From positions 1 to 48,501 of the forward strand of contig JAJFHC010000303.1 of assembly GCA_021775835.1 (NCBI GenBank): a stretch of 48,501 bases of DNA, read 5' to 3'. Both the position numbers and the translations under genes were made by a program. Positions 9,447 through 17,750 of this stretch are shown here, piece by piece; position 1 is the first letter of the stretch, and each line of letters begins with the position of its first letter. Source of the DNA: Hyphomicrobiales bacterium (GTDB taxonomy: Bacteria > Pseudomonadota > Alphaproteobacteria > Rhizobiales > JAJFHC01). A model generated the notes under the pieces. It had not been told where the DNA came from. It did no database searches and worked only from the letters and a program-made list of their open reading frames with translations.

Positions 9447-9729
9447 GTGACATCTGTTCCCAAATCCGACCCCAGCAGATATTTTGAACGGCCCCGGGTC
9501 AACCGGCGGCTCCTTTCCTTGAGAGACTGGAGCCATGACAGACTGAACGCAACGACGAAACTATTCGCCGGATGTGCGTGACCGTGCAAATACCTTTGAT
9601 GAGCGTGTCTTGAACCCTACGCATCCTAAAATCCCCATTGACGCGTATCAAAGCGGATATTGATTGCCCCCTCTACAATGCAAGCTCTTTGCGACTGTGC
9701 CGCATTCGATTGAGAGGAGGCGTTGAACC

Positions 9730-10476
9730 GTGACGAAATCCACCTCGGCAATCGTCATGTCCGTTGTTCTAACGCTCGTACTGACCTTAAGACACGATGC
9801 GTTATCGCTTCCCGCGATGATCTTTGATGCTGGTACCGGAGGAGCCTACCACCAAAAGGGGACAGGTACCGGATCCTCGAGCACAAAGACGAAATTGCCA
9901 GTATCTTCAAAGGGCACCCCAATTGCCAGCAGCATACCCCAGATCACGTGGAAGGAATGCCGCGACGAAGCACTGGTTTTGGGTTCGGACCCAACCGAAG
10001 ATATCTCATCCCGGGCGCCAAAGGAGCAACGGCTGGACCTTTCGCGGAAAGACCAAATTGCAACGCTCATTCAGGAGCTTCTGGATTGGATCGACTTAAA
10101 TACCGCGTATGACGTGACCATTTCACGCAAGATGCCACCGGCGGTGAACTTCTGCAGATCGGGTGATAGCATCATCTATGAGGATCAAGACCTGAACGTT
10201 GATGACAGGCTTGCCGCCGTTTATGATATCAAGTCGAGGACAATTACCATTGTTGAACCCTGGTCCCCTGAAAAACACTATGACGTCAGCAGGTTACTCC
10301 ACGAATTGATTCATGACGTCCAGACTCGCAAAAGAACGTGGACCTGTTGGGGAGATGCTGAATGGAAGGCCTACAAACTGCAGGAAAAATGGCTCGCAGC
10401 TCGCGGCATCCAATCTGGCTTCAACTGGATGCAGATCTTCGTCCTCACCCGCTGCCGCCGCGACATACACCCCTAG
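9730..10476 (+). CDS. Secreted HExxH-containing protein (putative zinc metalloprotease-like)
   Basis: A protein of 248 residues from GTG 9730, with GAGGAGG ten bases upstream. An N-terminal signal sequence (about 1-28) is followed by a low-complexity Gly/Ser/Thr linker to about residue 70. The C-terminal domain contains HELIHDVQ (H191, E192, H195) and downstream WGDAEWKAYKLQEKWL, which fits the HExxH plus distal Glu pattern of gluzincin-like domains; I recall similar arrangements in DUF6647-type proteins. It is probably periplasmic. Zn binding and proteolysis are inferred from the motif only. It stands alone, with a 283-base upstream region. Confidence 0.8.
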   Translation: MTKSTSAIVMSVVLTLVLTLRHDALSLPAMIFDAGTGGAYHQKGTGTGSSSTKTKLPVSSKGTPIASSIPQITWKECRDEALVLGSDPTEDISSRAPKEQRLDLSRKDQIATLIQELLDWIDLNTAYDVTISRKMPPAVNFCRSGDSIIYEDQDLNVDDRLAAVYDIKSRTITIVEPWSPEKHYDVSRLLHELIHDVQTRKRTWTCWGDAEWKAYKLQEKWLAARGIQSGFNWMQIFVLTRCRRDIHP

Positions 10477-10546
10477 ACGCAAATAGCCAGACAATCGCTT
10501 GCACGTTCCGGGAAGTTGGATGCTCGAACCTGCGGCGTTCAAGGAT

Positions 10547-11080
10547 TCAAAGGTCCTTTTCAAAGTAGTAACGCCGGATGCCCCCGCCAATCGTCTTGTT
10601 GGAAGCTTGTGCGGCGACGTCTTCCCTGATCAGTGAGTAGCCCGCACTCCGATAGAACGTCAGCGCGGCCTGTTGCAGTTCCGACGTGGACAATTCCAGT
10701 TTCGCGAAACCGCGCGACCGGCAATGATCCTCGGCCGCTTGCAGCAGACGCCCGGCAATGCCCCGGCGGCGCCAGGCCGGATCCACATACATGCGCCGCA
10801 ATTCCATAGCCGCCTCGCCCCGGCTTTCGAGGCCGAACATGGCGACAATCGTGCCTTCGGTTTCCGCCACCCAGAAACTGCCGTCGTGATCGGCATAATA
10901 CTCAGGGATTCGCGCCATTTCGTCGGCGAGCGATTGTTCGATGTATTGCTCGAATGCCGGCTTCATCTCCGCCGGCGCAAGCATCCGATTCACGGTGACA
11001 AAGAGGTCGCGAACCCGGCCTGCATCACTATCGCTGAAATGTCGGATTGATAATTCAAGCGCTTCAGGTTTTGCCGTCAC
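10547..11080 (-). CDS. GNAT-family N-acetyltransferase
   Basis: A 177-residue GNAT protein. The acetyl-CoA-binding signature RRMYVDPAWRRRGIAGRLL (about 94-112) is clear, followed by the typical LSTSELQQAALTFYRSAGY end region. The GTG start at 11080 overlaps the stop of the upstream CDF transporter gene by four bases (GTGA), so the two are translationally coupled and under the same MerR-type promoter. The substrate is unknown; the coupling makes a role in the metal response possible but not shown. Confidence 0.92.
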   Translation of the reverse strand: MTAKPEALELSIRHFSDSDAGRVRDLFVTVNRMLAPAEMKPAFEQYIEQSLADEMARIPEYYADHDGSFWVAETEGTIVAMFGLESRGEAAMELRRMYVDPAWRRRGIAGRLLQAAEDHCRSRGFAKLELSTSELQQAALTFYRSAGYSLIREDVAAQASNKTIGGGIRRYYFEKDL

Positions 11081-11697
11081 TTCTGCTCTCCTCGCGATTC
11101 CCGCAGCGCCTGGGTCAAGATCTGGACCGACGATGACAGAAACAGCCCTGCCATGACAGCCGCGACAATCAGATCAGGCCATCCCGTCGACGTGCCCCAG
11201 ACACCCAGTGCCGCGATCATGACGGCGACATTGCCGATGGCATCGTTTCGGGAGCATAGCCAGACCGAGCGCACATTGGCGTCGCCGTCCTTGTAGCGAA
11301 CCAGCAGAGCCACGCTTGCAAGATTTGCCGCAAGGGCGAGAAAGCCTACGACGCCCATGACTTCGGCTTGCGGAAAACCAGCATAGAAGACCTTGTAAAC
11401 TGTTGAGCCAAACACCCATAGCCCCATGAGCAACAGGCTGATCCCCTTGGCAAAGGCTGCCCGTGTCCTGACGGTGACCGACGCACCGATCACGGCAAGT
11501 GATATGCCGTAGGTCAGGGCGTCACCGAAGAAGTCCAGGGCATCGGCCTGCAATGCCTGGGACTGGGCAAGCCTGCCTGCCGTCATTTCGACGGCAAACA
11601 TGGTCGCGTTCAGCCCGATGACGATCCACAACCGTCGTTTGTAGTCGTCGGATACACCTTCAAATGTCGCATGGTGATGTCCACAGGATGCACTCAT
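11077..11697 (-). CDS. CDF-type cation efflux transporter, membrane domain only
   Basis: A protein of 206 residues. It begins with a Cys/His metal-binding tail (CGHHH at residues 5-9) and has about six membrane helices with the acidic pair typical of this family (DALDFFGDALTYG, about 52-64; SRNDAIGNVAVM later). The cytoplasmic C-terminal domain of classical CDF proteins is absent, as in the short cation transporters often linked to MerR regulators. It probably exports Zn, Cd or Pb. It is divergent from the ZntR-like gene and its promoter contains the MerR operator. The ATG at 11697 follows AAGAGG, itself inside a five-codon leader frame. Confidence 0.88.
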   Translation of the reverse strand: MSASCGHHHATFEGVSDDYKRRLWIVIGLNATMFAVEMTAGRLAQSQALQADALDFFGDALTYGISLAVIGASVTVRTRAAFAKGISLLLMGLWVFGSTVYKVFYAGFPQAEVMGVVGFLALAANLASVALLVRYKDGDANVRSVWLCSRNDAIGNVAVMIAALGVWGTSTGWPDLIVAAVMAGLFLSSSVQILTQALRESRGEQK

Positions 11698-11698
11698 G

Positions 11699-11716
11699 TC
11701 ACGGCCTCTTGTTCAT
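11699..11716 (-). other. Five-codon leader ORF (MNKRP) before the CDF gene
   Basis: A strong GGAGGAG lies just before an ATG at 11716 that opens a five-codon frame ending in TGA at 11699; the transporter's own ATG begins one base later. Its AAGAGG ribosome-binding site is inside the leader. The arrangement suggests translational coupling of the transporter to leader translation. It could equally be a chance start. Confidence 0.4.
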
Positions 11717-11727
11717 GTTCTCTCCTC

Positions 11728-11758
11728 CATATACTCTCTCTAGTAACTAGAGGTTCAA
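11728..11758 (-). promoter_or_regulatory. MerR-type promoter/operator for the CDF-GNAT operon
   Basis: On the minus strand TTGAAC (11758-11753) and TATATG (11733-11728) are separated by 19 bases, the over-long spacer typical of MerR-controlled promoters. The spacer contains the dyad CTCTAGTTACTAGAG (perfect 7-base arms around one base). The site lies between the divergent MerR and CDF genes, exactly where the activator should twist the DNA. Confidence 0.88.
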
Positions 11759-11771
11759 GAGGTATTTTCCA

Positions 11772-12185
11772 ATGCTTTCGATCGGCGATCTTTCCCGGCG
11801 TACCGGCGTCAAAATCCCGACCATCCGCTATTACGAACAAATGGGGCTGATTGACGAACCGGAGCGATCGTCCGGCAATCAGAGACGCTATTCGAACGAG
11901 CAGCTTGAACGGCTCTCGTTCATCAAACATGCCCGCGACCTGGGCCTTTCCATCAAGGCGGTGCGTGAATTGGCCGAACTGAGCGCACATCCCGAACAGC
12001 CCTGCCGGGACGCCCATCGGATCGCGACGGAACATCTGGCGTCGGTGCGCGCCCGGATTGCAAAGTTGAAACGGCTTGAGAAGGAGTTGAAACGCATCGA
12101 ATCCGGATGCGCTGACGGTCATGTTGACGATTGTCATGTGATTCAGGCCCTGTCCGATCATTCTCTTTGCGGCACCGAGCACTAA
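11772..12185 (+). CDS. MerR-family metal-responsive regulator (ZntR/CadR-like)
   Basis: A 137-residue MerR protein: winged helix-turn-helix at the N-terminus (IGDLSRRTGVKIPTIRYYE), a dimerisation coiled coil (about 80-112), and a Cys/His-rich metal loop. C78, C113, H117, C121 and C133 fall at positions matching the ZntR ligand pattern, which points to Zn(II), Cd(II) or Pb(II) rather than Cu(I) or Hg(II). It is divergent from the CDF transporter and surely controls it through the shared operator. The FAD oxidoreductase gene begins 36 bases downstream on the same strand and could be read through. Confidence 0.92.
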   Translation: MLSIGDLSRRTGVKIPTIRYYEQMGLIDEPERSSGNQRRYSNEQLERLSFIKHARDLGLSIKAVRELAELSAHPEQPCRDAHRIATEHLASVRARIAKLKRLEKELKRIESGCADGHVDDCHVIQALSDHSLCGTEH

Positions 12186-12221
12186 AGTAATTTCACTCAA
12201 GACCTTGTTGGATCGAATTTC

Positions 12222-13397
12222 ATGAAATTTGACGTTGTGCTCATCGGCGGCGGCATCATGGGCAGCGCGGCGGCCTACTTTCTGGCGGCGAGCGGCAAGG
12301 CCGGCAATGTTGCCGTCATCGAACCGGACCCGACCTATGCCAGGGCCGCGACACCAGCGGGTGCCGGCGGCGTGCGGCGTCTCATGTGCCGTCCGGAAAA
12401 CATCCGCATGTCCCAATTCAGCCTGGATTTCTATGCCGGATTCCAGGAGACCATGGCAACGGTGGACAACCCAGCCGACATCAAGTTTCGCCGCCAGGGG
12501 TATCTGTTCCTGACCAACAAGAAAGGCGTTGCCGCTCTGACAGACAATTTTGCCACGCAAACAATCGAAGGTGTGCCTGCCGAACTGCTCGACGTTGCCG
12601 GCCTGCAGGCGCGCTTCCCGTCAGTCGGGGTCTCGGATGTTGCGCTTGCCTGTCATTCCGCTGAGGATGGCTGGATCGATCCCTACAGCGCCCTGATCGG
12701 TTTCCGGAAGAAAGCCGAGAGCCTGGGCGTGCGCTATTTGAAGGACCGGGTTGCCGGTCTGGAAGCCTCAGGCAGCAGCGTTGACCGTGTCTTGCTGGCC
12801 TCGGGCGAAACAATCGCCGCTGAGGCGGTTGTCAATGTGGCCGGCGCCTGGGCCGGGCAGATCGCGGCGATGACTGGCGCCGGTCTGCCGGTCGAGCCCA
12901 TGTGCCGGGTCCAGCATTTCTGGCGCTGCGCTCACGAGATCGAGCCCCTGCCCCTGATCAAGGACGACAGCGGTGCTTTCTTCAGGCCCGAAGGCGGCGG
13001 TTTCGCCGGCGGGCGGCCAAGCTTGGACATTGAGCCCGGTTTTGTCTGGGACATCGATCGCGGCTATTTCGCCAACTATTTCGAGGATACGGTCTGGGAA
13101 CTGGTGGCCAACATTGTACCCAAGTTCGAAACCCTCAAACTTGAACGAAATTGGGGCGGGCACTACGCGCAGAACATGTTCGACGGCAACATGATCATTG
13201 GCCGGTATTCCAGGGGCCATGACAACCTCTATACAGCCTGCGGCTTTTCCGGACACGGGATCATGCATGCCCCTGCCGTAGGCCGCGCCCTGTCGGAGCT
13301 CGTGTTGCATGGCGACTACCGGACCCTCGACCTGAGTGCCATGGGTTTCCAGCGCGTCGTGGACGACAGGCCCTACGGGGAAATCGGCATCCGGTGA
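12222..13397 (+). CDS. FAD-dependent oxidoreductase, DAO (glycine/D-amino-acid oxidase) family
   Basis: A protein of 391 residues. The N-terminal dinucleotide-binding motif LIGGGIMGSAAAYFLA (about 6-21) and the C-terminal CGFSGHGIMHAPAVGRALSEL segment are those of DAO-type flavoenzymes such as sarcosine or dimethylglycine oxidase/dehydrogenase subunits. It probably oxidises an amino acid or N-methylated amine. No partner subunit or ferredoxin is adjacent. It converges on the aldolase/dehydrogenase gene, with only 21 bases between stops. Start at ATG 12222; the ribosome-binding site is weak. Confidence 0.92.
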   Translation: MKFDVVLIGGGIMGSAAAYFLAASGKAGNVAVIEPDPTYARAATPAGAGGVRRLMCRPENIRMSQFSLDFYAGFQETMATVDNPADIKFRRQGYLFLTNKKGVAALTDNFATQTIEGVPAELLDVAGLQARFPSVGVSDVALACHSAEDGWIDPYSALIGFRKKAESLGVRYLKDRVAGLEASGSSVDRVLLASGETIAAEAVVNVAGAWAGQIAAMTGAGLPVEPMCRVQHFWRCAHEIEPLPLIKDDSGAFFRPEGGGFAGGRPSLDIEPGFVWDIDRGYFANYFEDTVWELVANIVPKFETLKLERNWGGHYAQNMFDGNMIIGRYSRGHDNLYTACGFSGHGIMHAPAVGRALSELVLHGDYRTLDLSAMGFQRVVDDRPYGEIGIR

Positions 13398-13418
13398 TGA
13401 AAGACGGCGTCAAAGACC

Positions 13419-15473
13419 TCACCTCAGCGCTGCGGCCATGTTGCCACCATCGACTGTTTCAATATGGCCGGTGGTCTTGCGTGCCAGGGCCAGCGACACA
13501 AAAGCCCGGGCAACATCGTCGGCGGTAACCTCTTGGCCCAGCAGGTTGCCGCCCAGATAGTCGGTTTCCGATACACCCCGTGCGGACGCGCGCTCGGCGA
13601 TCATGGCGTCAGTCAAAAGGCCTGAGCGGATGCGGTCGGCGTTGACACCGCATGCCCGGATGCCGTCGGCGGCATGATCGAGCGCATATTGGCGCACAAG
13701 GAACATGAGGGCCGCCTTGGGCAGGCCGTAGGGCCCGAAATCAAGGCCTGGATTGACCGCCTGTTTCGAGACATTGAACAACAAGGTGCCGCCGGTGCCC
13801 TGTGCCTTCATGATCCGGATGGCTGCCTGGGCGACATTCTGATGAGCAAAGAAGTTAAGCTCAAAACTCTGACGAAGGATCTCATCGGACACCTCACCGA
13901 TCTTGCCCTGCCAGGCAGCACCGGCGTTCGAGACCACGATGTCGATACCGCCGAAGGTTTCACAAATCCTGCCGAAAGCGCTGTCAACGCTTTGCCGGTC
14001 CGTCACGTCGCAAACCAGTCCTAGGCCGCCGAGGTTTGAGGCGATCATGCTCGCGGCATCGCCGTCCAGGTCGAGCACCACGACATCGGCACCTTGCGCT
14101 TTCAGGGCAGCGGCGGTTGCCGCTCCAATGGTTCCGGCCCCGCCCGTGACCACGGCCACATGGCGTGAAAGCGGTGGTTCCGCGCCCTGGCCGAGCTTGG
14201 CCTGTTCCAGACTCCAGTGTTCCATTTCGAACAATTCATCTTCAGGCAGGGACTCGAAAGTTCCCAGAACCTCGGCGTCCAACGTGACCCGAATTGCGTT
14301 TTCGGCAATATCGGCAGCGACGCCTGCATCACGCGCCGACTTCCCCAGCCCGAACATGCCGATGCCTGGGACAAGCACCACCCGTGGCATCGAATCGAGC
14401 TTGGTCTTGGGCGTCCGGCTCCGGGGATTGTGGGTATCGAAATAGGCCCGGTAGTCTGCAACAAATCCGGAGACGGCGTCGCGCGTCACTTCGGCAAAAC
14501 GATCGAGATCTCCGGTAACCGGCGCCGGCAGCAGCAGCGGCACATTCTTTGTGCGGATGATGTGATCGGGTGTCACGACGCCGCGCTGACTGTAATCGGC
14601 CAGATCCGCGCCGTTGACGTAAGCCAGTATTCTCTCGTCGGACCGGAACGTCATGACCAGCCGCTTGGGCTCGGCGTCCCGATTGTCGGCAGGTTCGGCG
14701 CAGGCCCCGCGGATGATCGGTGCGATGTCACGAACTGACGCAAGGTCGTCAGGCAGTGGACCGGCCCCGGGCCAAATGTTCTTTCCCGACGGTAGTTGGG
14801 CTTCCGCCAGGCTGACCATCTCAATCATGAATTCGTAAGATTCGCGGGCGGTTTCCGCGAAAGTGAAAATGCCATGCTTGTGAAGGATCAGACCGTTCAC
14901 GCCAGGTTCTGCATCGTAGGTTTCGGCTGCGAGCCTGGCCAGATCAAAGCCCGGCATGACATACGGCACGACACCCATGCGATTGCCGTAAAGCGCCCGG
15001 GCCCGGGCTTCGCCGTCGGGCTGATCGATCACGCTCAGCACCGCCGTTGAGTGGGTGTGATCGACAAACTTGTGCGGCAGGAAGGCATGCAGCAGGGTCT
15101 CGACCGACGGATTGGGGGATGCACTGTCGAGCAGATTGAGACGTTGGAAATTGACCATGTCCTCATCCGACATGCCATCCAGACTCCGCGCCTTGCGCAA
15201 AGGGTCGAGCTTTACGGCGGGCAATCCGGCAGGTTCGATGGCGCCCATGTCCCAGCCGGACCCCTTGACGCACAACACATCGTGCACGTCGCCCAGAATG
15301 TCGCGTTGGCGGGTCTTGACCGAGGTGTTGCCGCCGCCATGCAGGACGAGCAAGGGGTCGCGCCCGAGCAGACGTGTGGTGTAGACCCTGAGTGCCAGGT
15401 CTTCCGCAACCGCCTGTTCGCGGTAAAGGGCAACCATCTCACGGGCGGTTTCATCGGACCACTGGCTTTGCAT
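13419..15473 (-). CDS. Bifunctional class II aldolase / short-chain dehydrogenase
   Basis: A protein of 684 residues from ATG 15473 (GGAG nine bases upstream); the longer open frame is antisense-type overlap with the neighbouring hydrolase gene. Residues 1-350 are a class II aldolase/adducin domain with metal His residues in DHTHST (H139, H141) and LHKHG (H198, H200). Residues about 435-684 are an SDR domain with TGGAGTIG (443-450), SNAGA and YGLPK (Y582, K586). This fusion is the rhamnulose-1-phosphate aldolase/alcohol dehydrogenase type, which cleaves a sugar phosphate and processes the aldehyde or a sugar. It is last in the minus-strand cluster starting at 18965. The true sugar substrate is not evident. 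Confidence 0.93.
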   Translation of the reverse strand: MQSQWSDETAREMVALYREQAVAEDLALRVYTTRLLGRDPLLVLHGGGNTSVKTRQRDILGDVHDVLCVKGSGWDMGAIEPAGLPAVKLDPLRKARSLDGMSDEDMVNFQRLNLLDSASPNPSVETLLHAFLPHKFVDHTHSTAVLSVIDQPDGEARARALYGNRMGVVPYVMPGFDLARLAAETYDAEPGVNGLILHKHGIFTFAETARESYEFMIEMVSLAEAQLPSGKNIWPGAGPLPDDLASVRDIAPIIRGACAEPADNRDAEPKRLVMTFRSDERILAYVNGADLADYSQRGVVTPDHIIRTKNVPLLLPAPVTGDLDRFAEVTRDAVSGFVADYRAYFDTHNPRSRTPKTKLDSMPRVVLVPGIGMFGLGKSARDAGVAADIAENAIRVTLDAEVLGTFESLPEDELFEMEHWSLEQAKLGQGAEPPLSRHVAVVTGGAGTIGAATAAALKAQGADVVVLDLDGDAASMIASNLGGLGLVCDVTDRQSVDSAFGRICETFGGIDIVVSNAGAAWQGKIGEVSDEILRQSFELNFFAHQNVAQAAIRIMKAQGTGGTLLFNVSKQAVNPGLDFGPYGLPKAALMFLVRQYALDHAADGIRACGVNADRIRSGLLTDAMIAERASARGVSETDYLGGNLLGQEVTADDVARAFVSLALARKTTGHIETVDGGNMAAALR

Positions 15474-15508
15474 CGGTGTCTGCTCCGTAAAGAGTATCGA
15501 TCCTACCC

Positions 15509-16486
15509 CTAACGCAGCGCCGGGACCACGAATTCGGTGATGACCCTGACGGGTATTTCCCACGCATCCGGCTTGTTGTAGTTGCCGGCAAACACAACCA
15601 CGATCAGCTGCCCGGACGGACTGACGGTGAGCCGCTGACCGCCGTTGCCAAACCCTGCCACCCAGTTCGGCGGCGACCCGTCCGGAGAGAGCCACCAGAA
15701 GAGTCCGTAGCGCAAGCCGCTGTGCAGGTTTGCGTGCGGCGTGAACGATACTGTGAGCCAGTCAGCCGGGACGACCTGGTTACCCTGCCACACACCATTA
15801 TCGAGAATCAGGCGGCCGATCTTGGCCAGGTCGTGGATGTTGAGTCTGAGGCCAGAGGCCACCAACGGCACGCCATCACGGCCTTTGACCCACTCAAAAT
15901 TACCAATGCCTAAGGGCTCAAACAGTTTTTGCCTGGCGTAGTCATCGACCGGCATGCCCGTTCCCTTGGCGATCAGATGACCGATGATCGCCGTCGCGCC
16001 TCCATTGTAGTTCCACCAGTCACCGGGTTTCGTAACCATGGGACGGTCCAGCACAAACCGGTAGCGGTCCTCGGCCATGTCCATGGCTATTTCGCTGTTC
16101 TGCAGATCGGTATAGGGCAGGTCTTCGTTCCACTCGGTGCCCATCTTCATGGACAGTACATTGCGAATCGAAATCTTCTGCCTGTCCGGCTGGGCCGCCA
16201 GATCGGGGTATTCAGGAAACTGAGAGACGAGGGTTTCGTCGAGACCCGGCACCAATCCTTCCGCCAATGCAATGCCGTAAAGCAGACCGGTGACACTCTT
16301 GGTTACTGACCGCAGATCGTGAAGGCTGGCCGAATCGGTCAGCCGTTCACCGAGTGGTATACCCCGGCACTCATCGACACCAGGATAGTGCCTCTGGGCG
16401 AGAGTCTTACCCTTGTGAATGACGAGCACGCTATGCAACCCGGACAGTTTGCCGGCCGCGAAAGCATCATCAAGTTCATTTTCCAC
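15509..16486 (-). CDS. Beta-lactamase-family serine hydrolase
   Basis: A protein of 325 residues if begun at GTG 16486, which has AAAGG eight bases upstream; the frame is open to a GTG at 16627, seven bases after the preceding stop, but that stretch is AT-rich and lacks a ribosome-binding site. The catalytic SVTK (S60, K63), a YNGG motif and GNGGQ near the C-terminus are present, as in esterase/EstB-like and aminohexanoate-dimer-hydrolase-like enzymes. It closely resembles the frameshifted hydrolase at 5772-6994. With the 16486 start it has no signal peptide; the upstream in-frame ALLAC stretch could be part of one. It sits between the dehydrogenase and aldolase/SDR genes. Confidence 0.85.
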   Translation of the reverse strand: MENELDDAFAAGKLSGLHSVLVIHKGKTLAQRHYPGVDECRGIPLGERLTDSASLHDLRSVTKSVTGLLYGIALAEGLVPGLDETLVSQFPEYPDLAAQPDRQKISIRNVLSMKMGTEWNEDLPYTDLQNSEIAMDMAEDRYRFVLDRPMVTKPGDWWNYNGGATAIIGHLIAKGTGMPVDDYARQKLFEPLGIGNFEWVKGRDGVPLVASGLRLNIHDLAKIGRLILDNGVWQGNQVVPADWLTVSFTPHANLHSGLRYGLFWWLSPDGSPPNWVAGFGNGGQRLTVSPSGQLIVVVFAGNYNKPDAWEIPVRVITEFVVPALR

Positions 16487-16634
16487 GTGACCAACCTTTG
16501 CAGGGTTCTGAAGCGACAGGAATTGAGTACATGCCAAGAGAGCAGAACATAAGCAACTTTCATTGATTATTATCTTGGATTTAGCGGCAACTTCGTGATT
16601 TGCGCGCGCAAACTGACGCCACCGCACAGTATTT

Positions 16635-17738
16635 TCAGCCAGGCACGACTGCGTTGCACACGGCGTCGGTCATGAGGGCCGTTGTTGCGTTTCCTCCAAG
16701 GTCCGGCGTCAACGTTCCAGCGCGCAGCACCGCTTCGACGGCAGCCTCGATATTGCGTGCAACATCGGGCCGGGCAAAGGCATGCTCGCACATCATGGCG
16801 ACGGAGAGAATAGTCCCGACAGGGTTTGCAATTCCTTTACCGGAGATATCCGGCGCGCTGCCGTGGGTCGGTTCGTATATGCCCGCCTTGATGCGGGCGC
16901 CTTTACGGGTCGCGCACGGCAATGTCGCTGATGGCAGCATGCCCAGAGATCCGGCAACCGTGGCGATCATGTCGGACATCAGGTCGCCAAACAGATTGTC
17001 GGCAAGAAGAACGTCGAACTCGCGCGGCGCCTTGCTCACGGCATAAAGTGCATAGTCCATCAACAAATGCGTTAGCTCGACGTCGGGATATTCCTCCGCG
17101 CCGATACGGGACACGGTTTCCCGCCAAAGCTTGCCGGTTTCCATGACGTTCGATTTGTCGAGAGATGCCACGTGGTTTCGGCGGACCCGGGCCGCTTCAA
17201 AGGCGCACCGCGCGATGCGCTCGACCTCGCTGGTCCGGTATTCGCTGATCTCAAATGCGCGTACTTCATTGTCGGCAATGATCTCCGACCCACGCGGTTC
17301 GCCGTAGTAGATGCCACCAGAATTTTCGCGGATGACAAGGAGATCCGCGCCTTCGACGATCTCAGGCCGGTAAGGTGTTCGGTGCAGCAACGGGGTCCAT
17401 GAACGAGCTGGACGCAAGGCATTGTAAACATCGAGCTCCACACGCAGCCGTGTCAATCCGTCCTGCTGGGTAACCGGACCGTCCACCCGGATATTGTCCC
17501 ACTCGGGGCCGCCAACCGCGCCCACCAGAATGGCGTCGGCCCGGAGCGACTTGTCTCTTACCTCATCGGTACAGAATGATCCATGGACATTCCAGGATGC
17601 TCCACCAAGCAGATCTTCCTCGATCTCGACGACGAAGCCGGATTGTTTCGCCACATGGCGCAGAACCTGAAGGCCCGACGCGACCACTTCCGGCCCAATA
17701 TGATCGCCGCCGAGGGCGAGCACCTGAAAGGATTCCAT
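16635..17738 (-). CDS. Isocitrate/isopropylmalate dehydrogenase-family enzyme (D-malate/tartrate dehydrogenase-like)
   Basis: A 367-residue member of the decarboxylating beta-hydroxyacid dehydrogenases: GDHIGPEV near the N-terminus, the substrate loop IRENSGGIYYGEPRG, catalytic Lys in DKSNVMETGK, the acidic metal cluster LADNLFGDLMSD and the terminal DLGGNATT. It uses NAD(P) and a divalent metal to oxidise and decarboxylate a 2-hydroxyacid. Because no leucine-pathway genes are nearby and it starts 12 bases after the dioxygenase stop, a catabolic substrate such as D-malate or tartrate is more likely than isopropylmalate. This is inference from context. Confidence 0.9.
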   Translation of the reverse strand: MESFQVLALGGDHIGPEVVASGLQVLRHVAKQSGFVVEIEEDLLGGASWNVHGSFCTDEVRDKSLRADAILVGAVGGPEWDNIRVDGPVTQQDGLTRLRVELDVYNALRPARSWTPLLHRTPYRPEIVEGADLLVIRENSGGIYYGEPRGSEIIADNEVRAFEISEYRTSEVERIARCAFEAARVRRNHVASLDKSNVMETGKLWRETVSRIGAEEYPDVELTHLLMDYALYAVSKAPREFDVLLADNLFGDLMSDMIATVAGSLGMLPSATLPCATRKGARIKAGIYEPTHGSAPDISGKGIANPVGTILSVAMMCEHAFARPDVARNIEAAVEAVLRAGTLTPDLGGNATTALMTDAVCNAVVPG

Positions 17739-17750
17739 TGCTCCGTACTC

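Noticed and set aside
15474..15695. N-terminal extension of the aldolase/SDR frame
   Set aside because: It overlaps the upstream serine hydrolase gene, lacks aldolase similarity, and ATG 15473 has a good ribosome-binding site.
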